Origin: Fidelibacterota bacterium
Lineage (GTDB): Bacteria; Fidelibacterota; UBA2242
Reading direction: 5' to 3'
Assembly (NCBI GenBank): GCA_023229045.1
Contig: JALOAB010000009.1
Coordinates: forward strand, 1-26,547
DNA length: 26,547 bases
Every line of letters begins with the position of its first letter. The stretch's first letter is position 1. The position numbers and the translations under genes are program-made. A model generated the notes under the pieces. It saw nothing but the letters and a program-made list of their open reading frames with translations, did not search any database and was not told where the DNA came from. Of the stretch, positions 18,201-24,981 are shown in pieces.

Positions 18201-18295
18201 ATGGTCTGGATGATTTTCAGATCATTAGCAATTCAAAAGCCTATCAATACGGCCATGAATGGCGCACATATTTGACAATTTTATTCGGTTTGTAA
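15251..18295 (+). CDS. Metalloprotease-PD40 propeller-Omp85-like barrel fusion protein
   Basis: A 1014-residue outer membrane protein. Start ATG 15251 overlaps the previous stop (ATGA) and gives a signal peptide ending ADA before Gln28; the frame is open upstream but that part overlaps the previous gene. Residues about 35-290 are a gluzincin-type (peptidase MA-like) metalloprotease with HEFTH (His131, Glu132, His135) and a downstream WLAEGMAQ whose Glu191 is the likely third zinc ligand. Residues about 325-600 hold four PD40/TolB blades (PDGKTIYYS, PDGKQMAFV, SPDGSTIAF, SPDGQWLYY). From about residue 615 to the end is a beta-barrel with the Omp85 signature GGEPGLRGYPF near 870. The protease and propeller sit where POTRA domains normally would. 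I infer a surface-exposed or periplasm-facing protease tethered to its own barrel. The three parts are clear; topology and substrate are not. Confidence 0.85.
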   Translation: MTIGRLKYRFLLVFSLFLLFFFDQADAQFGAFNHAELKWLSFETAHFKIHYHEGAEWTMRRAAEIAETIYGPVTEFYQFEPSEKTALIIRDTDDISNGAAYYYDNKIEIWATPLDFPFRGNHDWLRDVITHEFTHIVSLQKAMKFGRSVPAFYIQVLDNEPEKREDVVYGYPRVIASYPIPGMVIPMWLAEGMAQSMFPGNTNDSWDTHRDMLLRDRVLNKSLLSLTEMGSFGKRGTGNESVYNHGYAFTLYLAERFGSETIPRLAEELSKPLRMSGETALTKVTGIPANEIHRQWQTELEKKYFEQTEIIRANAKTGEIILAEGTMQLGPEWSGDTLLYYLSNKGRDYYSQTGLYAYDVRRQKSRKLIPRLNSRVAVAPDGKTIYYSRASKPNRHGSVFYNIYRYDVKKRKEKPLTKNARAYNPTLAPDGKQMAFVTGRDGTGNVALMNLDTKEIRQVTDFTDGVEVFTLQWSPDGSTIAFDYMTGHGRDIALIDLADDAKRIFNEAAYDTRNPYFSPDGQWLYYASDETGIYNIYRQSLTSGERQLMTNVTGGAFMPAVNQNGELIYALLQDRGFKIALIENPEPIDPQLAVYGDYQINILPVSEVQPLSIPEPKKYHDQFAKMFILPRLLIDYGTVKPGFYFFSTEIINRFNIFGGASINSIKDRDLFLILEYHQWKPTFFLEFYNISRNIFNEKSIYKGWPVEADYTFYLTEAYGGVSHPLDGFNNLRFDLKWSRYRTSSDETIKAAEIYQNGFSYDYYRGVNFQLHWQLRMILPVVNEDTNPDNGFVLNTYISRNYDKFIEGFEVNNSYSTLQVDFRNNYYWKLEHEGNWYHKYPIFKKLTGNLRWRLGWISKPDLDSFFNFFAGGEPGLRGYPFYSLEGRNLYSVHYTWRLPLFREKHFQILSFNLQNAFVGTYIEAGNAWNRVSDFPGLNWEQFKAQPVSVLRNIAGDFKKDVGFQLRFSGFSFYTYPTSISLDWVYGLDDFQIISNSKAYQYGHEWRTYLTILFGL

Positions 18296-18306
18296 AAGGA
18301 GGCCTC

Positions 18307-19212
18307 ATGAAGCCCAGAACATTAACATTTGCGTTAATACTAAGTTTGCTGGTTCCATTATTTATCGCAGATGCCCAGCAGATATTTCCGGGTCAATCGA
18401 CTGTCTCGGAGCGCGACCGGCTGATCTATAACTTAAAATACGCCCAGGTCGAAACGGATACCTTTGAATTTAGCTATCAGAAATCGCCGGGTTTGGCGTT
18501 TCTGTTGTCGGCGGCCGTGCCAGGCGCCGGTGAATTTTATTCCGGGGCGAAATACCGGGCGGCGGCTTTCTTCAGTGTGGAAGTCATTTCCTGGATTGTA
18601 TTTTTCAATCGCCGGAATATCGGCAACCGCCTCGAAAAAGAGTATACTAAATGGGCGGATACGCACTGGGATCCTTACGATTGGTGGGAAAAAAGTCTCA
18701 GCTTTCCGGATTATTTCGGACTTTCGGACTCTTCGCGAAACTTCGGCTCGCATTTAATATATTTTGATCATGATGGCCAGGAATATATGGCTGACATTTC
18801 CTATTTGGATCGTGAACTTCCAGGCTGGCAGACCTATTTGCAAAACGGAACTCTAGCTCCGATCAAGACTCGCGATTACTATGAAAATATCGGTAAATAC
18901 GACCAGTTTGCAAGCGGCTGGGATGATTTTAGTACGATTACCTCCAATCTCGATTCACTCAATATTCCGACCAGCCCGAATCGCAAAAAATATCTTAACC
19001 AGCGTTATGATTCCAATCAGGCTTTGAAAATGGCAACCAATTTTGCCACAGTGATCATGTTCAACCATTTGATCAGCGCCTTTCATGCCCAGATCGCCGC
19101 CAAAAATTACCGACCGCCGGAACAGAAAGAGGTAACCTGGTACGTCGGATTGGTCACCGATTACACTTATAAAATGCCGATCCGGGGGGTGACTCTCTCT
19201 TTTGCATTTTAA
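18307..19212 (+). CDS. DUF5683-like exported membrane-associated protein
   Basis: A 301-residue exported protein. ATG 18307 has AGGAGG (18297-18302) 4 bases upstream and gives a signal peptide ending ADA before Gln24. An in-frame start further upstream would overlap the Omp85-fusion gene and lacks a signal. The central part (SPGLAFLLSAAVPGAGEFYS, then KYRAAAFFSVEVISWIVFF) has the PGxGxFYxG...A motif of DUF5683 proteins seen in FCB bacteria, with one or two membrane-inserting helices. The C-terminus (MPIRGVTLSFAF) ends in Phe like outer membrane strands. It lies 11 bases after the fusion gene and 30 before bamD, so it is probably part of the same envelope-biogenesis transcript. Biochemical function unknown. 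Confidence 0.7.
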   Translation: MKPRTLTFALILSLLVPLFIADAQQIFPGQSTVSERDRLIYNLKYAQVETDTFEFSYQKSPGLAFLLSAAVPGAGEFYSGAKYRAAAFFSVEVISWIVFFNRRNIGNRLEKEYTKWADTHWDPYDWWEKSLSFPDYFGLSDSSRNFGSHLIYFDHDGQEYMADISYLDRELPGWQTYLQNGTLAPIKTRDYYENIGKYDQFASGWDDFSTITSNLDSLNIPTSPNRKKYLNQRYDSNQALKMATNFATVIMFNHLISAFHAQIAAKNYRPPEQKEVTWYVGLVTDYTYKMPIRGVTLSFAF

Positions 19213-19242
19213 TAAAACCTTAAAATTTGAACTTTTCCCATA

Positions 19243-20058
19243 ATGAGCAAAAGCGGAATGCATTATAAAATACAAGTCTTAAAGATTGCCTTAAGTGGAA
19301 TCCTGTTTGTCTGTCTGTGCGGTTGTGCTTCTCAGAAACCGAAAACGATCCAGGATTTGGACGAATATTATCAGAACGGCATGAAGGCGTTCAATAAGAA
19401 AAAATGGGATAAGGCTATCGATCATTTTACTCTGGTTGTAATCAATTCACCGGGCGGCGAACTGGCGGATGACGCCCAGTTTTATATCGGCGAATGTTAT
19501 TTTGGACGGAAAGAATATTTGCTGGCAATCTCCGAGTATCGCCAGTTGGTGGATCGCTACGCTTACAGCGTTTATGTAGAGGAAGCCGCCTATAAAATTG
19601 CCCTGTCGCAATTCAAATCGGCGCCGCGCTATCAACTTCAACAGGATTATTCACTGATGGCTTTGCAGAGTTTTCAGGATTTTATCGATACCTATCCAAG
19701 CAGTCGCTTCAGCGCCGATGCCGAGCAGAAAATCGTTGAAATACGCGCGAAATTAGCCCGCAAGCTTTTTGAAAGCGGAAAACTATATCGCAAACTGCAG
19801 GAATGGCCGGCCGCGATCATTTATCTCGATAAAGTGCTGGAACTGTATTATGATACCGAATGGGCCGAAAAAGCCCGGTTGGAGAAAGCCTATTGCCTGA
19901 TCCGTTTGCGCCGATTCGATCAGTTTGAATTGCTATTCAAGGAAATCCTGGCGCGCGCCACCCCGCAGACCGATCCCAATGCCATCGAATATCTGCGCGT
20001 TTCCCATCGCAGAGAACTTCGTAAAATCGAGAGAGAACAACGCAAGCGAACAGACTGA
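19243..20058 (+). CDS. bamD: Outer membrane assembly lipoprotein BamD
   Basis: TPR lipoprotein of the Bam complex, which folds beta-barrels into the outer membrane. A signal sequence ends in LCGC (Cys28), a good lipobox. Five TPR-like repeats follow (YYQNGMKAFNKKKWDKAIDH, ADDAQFYIGECYFGRKEYLL, VEEAAYKIALSQFKSAPRYQ with the BamD-typical QQDYSLMALQSFQDFIDTYP, KLFESGKLYRKLQEWPAAII, and a last repeat). At 271 residues it is near the usual BamD length (about 245). ATG 19243 and ATG 19258 are both possible starts and neither has a strong Shine-Dalgarno; the second trims the N-region by five residues. Its stop overlaps the nadD start. Confidence 0.88.
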   Translation: MSKSGMHYKIQVLKIALSGILFVCLCGCASQKPKTIQDLDEYYQNGMKAFNKKKWDKAIDHFTLVVINSPGGELADDAQFYIGECYFGRKEYLLAISEYRQLVDRYAYSVYVEEAAYKIALSQFKSAPRYQLQQDYSLMALQSFQDFIDTYPSSRFSADAEQKIVEIRAKLARKLFESGKLYRKLQEWPAAIIYLDKVLELYYDTEWAEKARLEKAYCLIRLRRFDQFELLFKEILARATPQTDPNAIEYLRVSHRRELRKIEREQRKRTD

Positions 20059-20648
20059 AAATCGGTCTCTTCGGTGGAACCTTCGATCCACCCCATAACG
20101 GACATCTAACCATCGCCCGCGCCGCCATTCAGGCTTTTGCATTACGGCGAATGCTTTTCATCCCGGCCAATATTGCCCCCAATAAAACTTCTGAAAATCA
20201 CTCGGCACCGCAACATCGTTTAGCCATGCTGAAGTTAGCCCTTCAAAACGAACCGGCTTGTGAAATTGCCACCCTTGAACTGGAGCGCGGCGGAATTTCG
20301 TATTCGATCGATACGATCCGCAGTCTTAAAGCGCAGATGAGTCTCGAATGCCCTGAGTTTTACTTTCTGATCGGCGCCGACAGCCTGCTGGAATTGCATA
20401 CCTGGCGCCAGCCGGAAGATATTCTAACGGAAGTGCAGGTGGTGGTAGCGCGTCGCCCCGGCTTCGATCCGTCGAAGGTCAGGCCGGAATATCTCGGAAA
20501 AATTATTTTCTTCGATACGCCGCTGATTCCGATCTCGTCCTCCGAAATTCGGAAAATCGCCCTGACTGGCGGACGTATTGATAACCTTGCACCACCGGCA
20601 GTGGCCGAATACATTCACAGCAACGACCTGTACCGCCAGATCAGTTAA
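20055..20648 (+). CDS. nadD: Nicotinate-nucleotide adenylyltransferase, apparent CTG start
   Basis: Cytosolic enzyme that adenylates nicotinate mononucleotide in NAD synthesis. The full enzyme has GLFGGTFDPPHNGH at the N-terminus (nucleotidyltransferase HxGH motif), FLIGADSLLELHTWRQPEDI in the middle and the IPISSSEIRK motif near the end. A conventional ATG exists only at 20151, which would delete the GGTFDP/HNGH active site. Upstream of that the frame is open back to a stop at 20022, and the only plausible initiation codon is CTG at 20055, giving LKIGLFGGTFDP, exactly where family members have MKIGLFGGTFDP. The CTG overlaps the bamD stop (CTGA). The 197-residue length then fits the family. 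Confidence 0.9.
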   Translation: MKIGLFGGTFDPPHNGHLTIARAAIQAFALRRMLFIPANIAPNKTSENHSAPQHRLAMLKLALQNEPACEIATLELERGGISYSIDTIRSLKAQMSLECPEFYFLIGADSLLELHTWRQPEDILTEVQVVVARRPGFDPSKVRPEYLGKIIFFDTPLIPISSSEIRKIALTGGRIDNLAPPAVAEYIHSNDLYRQIS

Positions 20649-20697
20649 ACGAATCGATTTACATCCAATCCTTGCAGACAGTCTCGCCGGTGATTTT

Positions 20698-20726
20698 TTT
20701 ATATCTGAAGACGACCGGGATATAAT
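20698..20726 (+). promoter_or_regulatory. Sigma-70-type promoter for the SPFH gene
   Basis: TTTATA (20698-20703) and a perfect TATAAT (20721-20726) are separated by exactly 17 bases. They lie in the 145-base non-coding gap between nadD and the SPFH gene, leaving a leader of about 60 bases with TGGAGG before ATG 20794. I see no convincing terminator in this gap. Confidence 0.55.
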
Positions 20727-20793
20727 ATTTGTGAACAACCGCTTCGTGGATTAAATTGATCCGCAAACGGAAATAATCAAAATGGAGGTTTAA

Positions 20794-21663
20794 ATGGGTT
20801 GGATAACAGTTTTAATTATCGTAGTTGTCTTTCTATTCCTGTTAGGCATTCGCATCATCCGACCAACGCATCGCGGCTTGATCGAACGGCTTGGTAAATA
20901 CAACCGCTTCGCCGGTCCGGGATTTCACTGGATCATTCCGATTATCGAAAAAATGTACCAGGTTAATGTCACCGAACAGATGGTGGACGCCGAGCCGCAG
21001 GAGATCATTACCAATGATAACCTGAACGCCCGCGTGGACGCCCAAGTCTATTTCAAGGTAAAAATTGATGAAGAGAGCGTTAAGAATTCGCAGTATAATG
21101 TCAATGATTACCAGTGGCAGATCGTCAATCTGGCGCGCACAACTTTGCGGAATATCATCGGTACGCTGACGTTGAAATCAGCCAACAGCGAGCGCGGTAA
21201 AATTAATTCCGAACTGCACAAAACGCTAAAGGAAGAGACCAGCAGTTGGGGTATCGAGATCGTCCGCACCGAACTAAAGGAAATCGATCCGCCCAAGGAT
21301 GTCCAGGAAACTATGAACAAGGTCGTCAAGGCCGAGAATGAAAAGATCGCCGCGATCGACTATGCGACCGCCCGCGAAACCGAAGCCGATGGCGAAAAAC
21401 GCGCCAAGATCAAGGAAGCCGAAGGCATCAAGCAGTCCCGTATCCTCCAGGCAGAAGGCGAAGCCGAGGCCATCCGCTCAGTCAATGAAGCCGCCAATAA
21501 ATATTTTATCGGCAACGCCCAGCTTTTGCGCAAATTGCAGACCGTGGAGACGGCTCTTCAGAATAACGCCAAAATCATTATTCCAACCGGCTCGGAATTG
21601 GTCAATGTCGTCGGAGAAATGGCCGGAGTTCTGCCGCTGGAAAAGAAAGCCAAGGGATCCTGA
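20794..21663 (+). CDS. SPFH/Band 7 (stomatin-like) membrane protein
   Basis: Stomatin/prohibitin-family membrane scaffold, 289 residues, of the QmcA/YbbK type. Residues about 3-22 form one hydrophobic anchor. The SPFH domain follows (IRPTHRGLIERLGKYNRFAG, PGFHWIIPI, then NLARTTLRNIIGTLTL), then a charged Glu/Lys/Ala-rich coiled-coil region (AENEKIAAIDYATARETEAD, then EAEGIKQSRILQAEGEAEAI) and the C-terminal end. Members oligomerise in the inner membrane and often work with an NfeD-family partner. No nfeD gene adjoins it here: nadD lies upstream and a histidine kinase downstream. It is expressed from its own promoter, with TGGAGG 5 bases before the ATG. Confidence 0.93.
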   Translation: MGWITVLIIVVVFLFLLGIRIIRPTHRGLIERLGKYNRFAGPGFHWIIPIIEKMYQVNVTEQMVDAEPQEIITNDNLNARVDAQVYFKVKIDEESVKNSQYNVNDYQWQIVNLARTTLRNIIGTLTLKSANSERGKINSELHKTLKEETSSWGIEIVRTELKEIDPPKDVQETMNKVVKAENEKIAAIDYATARETEADGEKRAKIKEAEGIKQSRILQAEGEAEAIRSVNEAANKYFIGNAQLLRKLQTVETALQNNAKIIIPTGSELVNVVGEMAGVLPLEKKAKGS

Positions 21664-21743
21664 CCGGCGCACTCCTCAAATTTCGCTGATAAGAGGGCGA
21701 AAAATATCTCTTGCAGATAACCACAACTGTATTATTTTAAGGG

Positions 21744-23438
21744 ATGAGTTTCTCAGGGAAAGAATTTAAACTACATCCGAGAACCGCAGTTTCGGTTTTC
21801 ATCATTCTACTTTTCCTGTTGCTGTCCTCAGCCTATCTGGAGTTCCGCAATCGGAAAAATACTACCCTCGAGCTGATGGCGCTGATGAGTGAGAATTTAT
21901 CGCAGACTATCCGTCAGGCGGCGGTCAATTCGATATTAAGCAATGATGTTATCGAAGATGAACTGGCGGCGCGCACTCAAAATGCCTTGCAGATTATAAC
22001 AAGCGGAACTGACCTGTTAACGACATCGCAAGCCGTTCTGGAACGGATTATTGCTGAACATCAATTAATTGGTATGCAGATAATTAACCGCGAAGGGCAA
22101 ATCCTGCGCACAATCGGTCGGATTACGGACGACCATATAGATCCCGTTTACCTACAGGATTGGTTAAGGTCGGATGAATCCGCGATAAATTTTGGGATGA
22201 GCACGACCTCTGCGGAGAACAAATTTGTCATAGGAATTGGGCTAAAAATAGCCGCCGGAGCCGTCATTGGTTTTTCAGATGCAGATGAATTAATTGCGTT
22301 GCGCCGTAAAATTGGTATTGGGAATTTGATGAACAGTATCTCGCAGAACAGTGCGGTCGCCTATATTGCTATCCAGGATTCGCTCGGAATTTTAGCCGCG
22401 ACAGCGAATATCGAGACATTGTCAGCCATCGCCAGTGATAGTTTTTTAAGAACTGGTATGGATTCGACCAATTTTAAATGGCGGATAAGCCGATTTAAGG
22501 AACGACGGATATTCGAGGGTGTCTTGCCATTTTATGTACTCGACGTTTCCTATGGGCTGATTCGAATTGGACTGGACTATAAACCGATTCAGGAAATTCA
22601 GGCGTCTGCCATTCGGCAGGGAGCGATGCGCCTGGGAATTTTACTCGTCATTGGATTTTTATTGGCGGCTTTTTCGATCACTAATCAGAATGTCCGTTTA
22701 TTGCGTAGGGAGAAAGAAAATATTACCAAAGAAGTTTATCGTTTACAGGATGACCTGCGGCGGCGCGAGAGATTTAGCGCTATGGGTGAACTGGCGGCCG
22801 GAGTCGCTCATGAAATTCGGAACCCACTGAATGCCATTTCCATGACCGTGCAAAGGTTGGCGCGCGAATTTCCACCGGCTGAAGGCGCCGGCGAACAGGC
22901 CCAATTGATCAAAACTATTCGTCAGGAAATTGAGCGCATCGGCGCTATTATTCGCCAGTTTTTAGATTTTGCCCGACCGGCTCCGTTAGCTAAAAAATCC
23001 GTGGAAATAGACGAATTAATCACGAATGTCATAGCCCTCTACCAGGCCCGGGCGGCCAGCCAGCAAATTAAAATTGAATCAGAAAATCATTTGCATTCCA
23101 AGGTATTTATTGATCCCGATAAAATTACCCAGGGATTGATCAATTTACTGGAAAATGCTCTGGACGCTATCGCTTCGGGCGGAACGGTCAAGTTGCGGGT
23201 CGCTTCGTCAGGTCGTAAGAAATTTTCCATCACAGTTGAAGATGACGGAATGGGAATCCCGACAGAGAATCTCAATCGCATATTCAATCTATATTTTACT
23301 ACCAAACCTAATGGCACCGGACTGGGATTGGCTCAGGTGTATCAAATCGTTTCAGAGCACAGCGGAGAGATTGAAGTTATTAGCCGGCCTGGCCAGGGGA
23401 CCCGATTCGTTCTGACAATTCCTATAATGAGGGAATAG
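21744..23438 (+). CDS. NtrB-type sensor histidine kinase
   Basis: Membrane histidine kinase of 564 residues. TM1 is at about residues 13-32 and TM2 at about 294-312, enclosing an extracytoplasmic sensor region of about 260 residues of unrecognised type, possibly a double-Cache-like fold. A linker (residues about 320-345) leads to the H-box GELAAGVAHEIRNPLNAIS with His356. The ATPase domain has the N box (LINLLENALDAI), G1 (DDGMGIP), F (NLYFTTK) and G2 (GTGLGLA). The HEIRNPL and FTTKPNGTGLGL forms are typical of NtrB/AtoS/ZraS kinases, which pair with sigma-54 activators. The response regulator begins 2 bases after the stop. The ATG at 21744 is preceded by a stop at 21738-21740 and has GGG immediately before it, so initiation may be leaderless or weak. 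Confidence 0.93.
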   Translation: MSFSGKEFKLHPRTAVSVFIILLFLLLSSAYLEFRNRKNTTLELMALMSENLSQTIRQAAVNSILSNDVIEDELAARTQNALQIITSGTDLLTTSQAVLERIIAEHQLIGMQIINREGQILRTIGRITDDHIDPVYLQDWLRSDESAINFGMSTTSAENKFVIGIGLKIAAGAVIGFSDADELIALRRKIGIGNLMNSISQNSAVAYIAIQDSLGILAATANIETLSAIASDSFLRTGMDSTNFKWRISRFKERRIFEGVLPFYVLDVSYGLIRIGLDYKPIQEIQASAIRQGAMRLGILLVIGFLLAAFSITNQNVRLLRREKENITKEVYRLQDDLRRRERFSAMGELAAGVAHEIRNPLNAISMTVQRLAREFPPAEGAGEQAQLIKTIRQEIERIGAIIRQFLDFARPAPLAKKSVEIDELITNVIALYQARAASQQIKIESENHLHSKVFIDPDKITQGLINLLENALDAIASGGTVKLRVASSGRKKFSITVEDDGMGIPTENLNRIFNLYFTTKPNGTGLGLAQVYQIVSEHSGEIEVISRPGQGTRFVLTIPIMRE

Positions 23439-23440
23439 AT

Positions 23441-24787
23441 ATGTTTAATTTGAATATCGCCATCATTGATGATGATAAAAGTCAACGCGAACTGCTGAGT
23501 GGATTTTTCAAAAAATTGGGATGTACCGTATTTGTCTGTGATTCCGGTGAAAATTGCCTGTCTGTAATCGAAAAACAGTATCTTGATGTAGTTTTGACCG
23601 ATTTTCGGATGCCGGGAATGAACGGACTGGAAATTTTACGTCGGGTCAGAGCTCTCAATCCCGAGATCCAGGTAATTATAATGACAGCCTATGGATCGAT
23701 TGAAGATGCTGTGACCGCTATGCACCAGGGGGCTTGGGATTATCTTGCCAAACCAATCGATCTGGATGAACTCGAAATCAAACTACAGAAAATCGTCGAA
23801 CATAATGCTCTCCTGCGCGAAAACGAGCTGTTAAAAACCCGCATTGCCGCAACCGAATTGAAGACCGAGATAATTTATAAGAGTTCGGCGATGGCAGAAG
23901 TCCTCAATCTCGTCGCGCGGATCAGCGACAGCCAGGCCGCGGTTTTGATTCAGGGCGAGAGTGGTACCGGCAAGGAGTTGATCGCTCGCGCAATTCACCA
24001 GGCCTCGCCCCGCCATGCCAAACCGTTTGTAGCTATCAACTGCGCCGCAATCCCGGAGACGCTTTTCGAAAGCGAACTGTTTGGTCATGAGAAGGGCGCC
24101 TATACCGGAGCTACAGAACGCACTCGCGGACGACTTGAGGTGGCCGAAGGGGGAACCCTGTTTCTGGATGAAGTCGCTGACATTCCGCTGAGTTTTCAGG
24201 TCAAATTATTGCGCGTTCTGCAGGAAAAAGAGTACCAGCGTCTGGGTGCGGCTCAAACTCTGCGGACGGACGTCAGGATCGTCTCAGCCACTAATAAGAA
24301 TATCCAGCAATTGGTCGATGAGACCAAATTCCGCTCGGATCTGTTTTTCAGGTTGAATGTAATTCCAATTCAGATACCACCCTTACGCGAACGCCGCGAG
24401 GATATCATTCCATTAGTTGAGCATTTTATTGCCAAACATGCCCGGCTAAATAATCGGCCGATTGCAGGTGTTTCAGCAGAGGGCATGAATCTGCTCATGC
24501 GCTATGATTATCCCGGAAATGTCCGTGAACTTGAAAATATAATCGAGCGGGCGGTCATCCTGGCGCGCCAGACCACTTTGACTATGGCGGACTTGCCTTT
24601 ACAACCGGCTCCACCGGCAACGGTATCGCTTTCACACTCACTGAATGATCAGATTGAAAACCTTGAGCGGGAATTACTTAAAAAGGCACTGATTCAAACT
24701 GGAAATGTCCAAACCCGGGCGGCCGAATTGTTAGGGATTTCAGAGCGGGTACTCCGGTACAAGATTGAGAAATACAAAATTAAGTAG
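23441..24787 (+). CDS. NtrC-family sigma-54-dependent response regulator
   Basis: Three-domain activator of 448 residues. The receiver domain (residues 5-120) has the acidic pair in IIDDD, phospho-acceptor Asp54 in VLTDFRMPGMNG, and later the conserved Lys in LAKPID. The AAA+ domain (about 145-375) has Walker A GESGTGKE (near 172), the sigma-54 contact loop as GAYTGA (near 219), Walker B TLFLDEVADI and a FRLNVIPIQIPPLRER sensor region. A Fis-type helix-turn-helix (NVQTRAAELLGISERVLRYK) ends the protein. GAYTGA is a natural variant of GAFTGA that keeps an aromatic. It is cotranscribed with the kinase. A sigma-54-like promoter with repeated upstream boxes follows directly, so it is the probable activator of the secreted calcium-loop operon. 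Confidence 0.96.
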   Translation: MFNLNIAIIDDDKSQRELLSGFFKKLGCTVFVCDSGENCLSVIEKQYLDVVLTDFRMPGMNGLEILRRVRALNPEIQVIIMTAYGSIEDAVTAMHQGAWDYLAKPIDLDELEIKLQKIVEHNALLRENELLKTRIAATELKTEIIYKSSAMAEVLNLVARISDSQAAVLIQGESGTGKELIARAIHQASPRHAKPFVAINCAAIPETLFESELFGHEKGAYTGATERTRGRLEVAEGGTLFLDEVADIPLSFQVKLLRVLQEKEYQRLGAAQTLRTDVRIVSATNKNIQQLVDETKFRSDLFFRLNVIPIQIPPLRERREDIIPLVEHFIAKHARLNNRPIAGVSAEGMNLLMRYDYPGNVRELENIIERAVILARQTTLTMADLPLQPAPPATVSLSHSLNDQIENLERELLKKALIQTGNVQTRAAELLGISERVLRYKIEKYKIK

Positions 24788-24789
24788 TT

Positions 24790-24878
24790 CGACATTATTG
24801 TCGAGATTTCGTCAAAAGCGACAAATGAAAATTAGAATTGCTATAAAAATAAATATCGGTGCGATAAAATATTTGTCG
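24790..24878 (+). promoter_or_regulatory. Putative enhancer sites (TTGTCG/CGACAA boxes) for the NtrC-like regulator
   Basis: CGACATTATTGTCG (24790-24803) is an inverted repeat with perfect 5-base arms. A CGACAA box follows at 24819-24824 and a TTGTCG box at 24873-24878. The same hexamer in both orientations, about 40-125 bases upstream of a sigma-54-like promoter and directly behind an NtrC-family gene, fits an upstream activating sequence. The third box is also flanked by AAAATAT and ATATTTT arms. Binding is inferred, not shown. Confidence 0.45.
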
Positions 24879-24915
24879 ACGAGAATAACGATATTTTCAA
24901 AACAATTTTCTCCTT

Positions 24916-24930
24916 TGGCACGGCAATTGA
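24916..24930 (+). promoter_or_regulatory. Sigma-54 (-24/-12) promoter
   Basis: TGGCACGGCAATTGA matches the consensus TGGCACGrnnnTTGC at every fixed position except the last (A for C), with the required GG-N10 spacing to the -12 element. It lies about 50 bases before the first secreted repeat protein, so transcription would start near 24942. The adjacent gene encodes a sigma-54 activator. No good sigma-70 pair was seen in the same gap. Confidence 0.65.
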
Positions 24931-24981
24931 CCTATATAAAGCCAGAGTTTTGAAATTGAGAAAAAAGAAAAGGAGAAAAAA

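Noticed and set aside
21680..21705. TTTCGC/GCGAAA hairpin after the SPFH gene as a terminator
   Set aside because: Only 6 bp with a 10-base loop and no T-run; too weak to call.
24090..24115. GAYTGA in place of GAFTGA in the sigma-54 activator as a defect
   Set aside because: Tyr for Phe is a known natural variant that keeps the aromatic contact; the regulator is probably functional.
24927..24955. Sigma-70 promoter starting with TTGACC before the calcium-loop genes
   Set aside because: The hexamer 17 bases downstream (TTGAAA) is a poor -10; the overlapping -24/-12 element fits far better.
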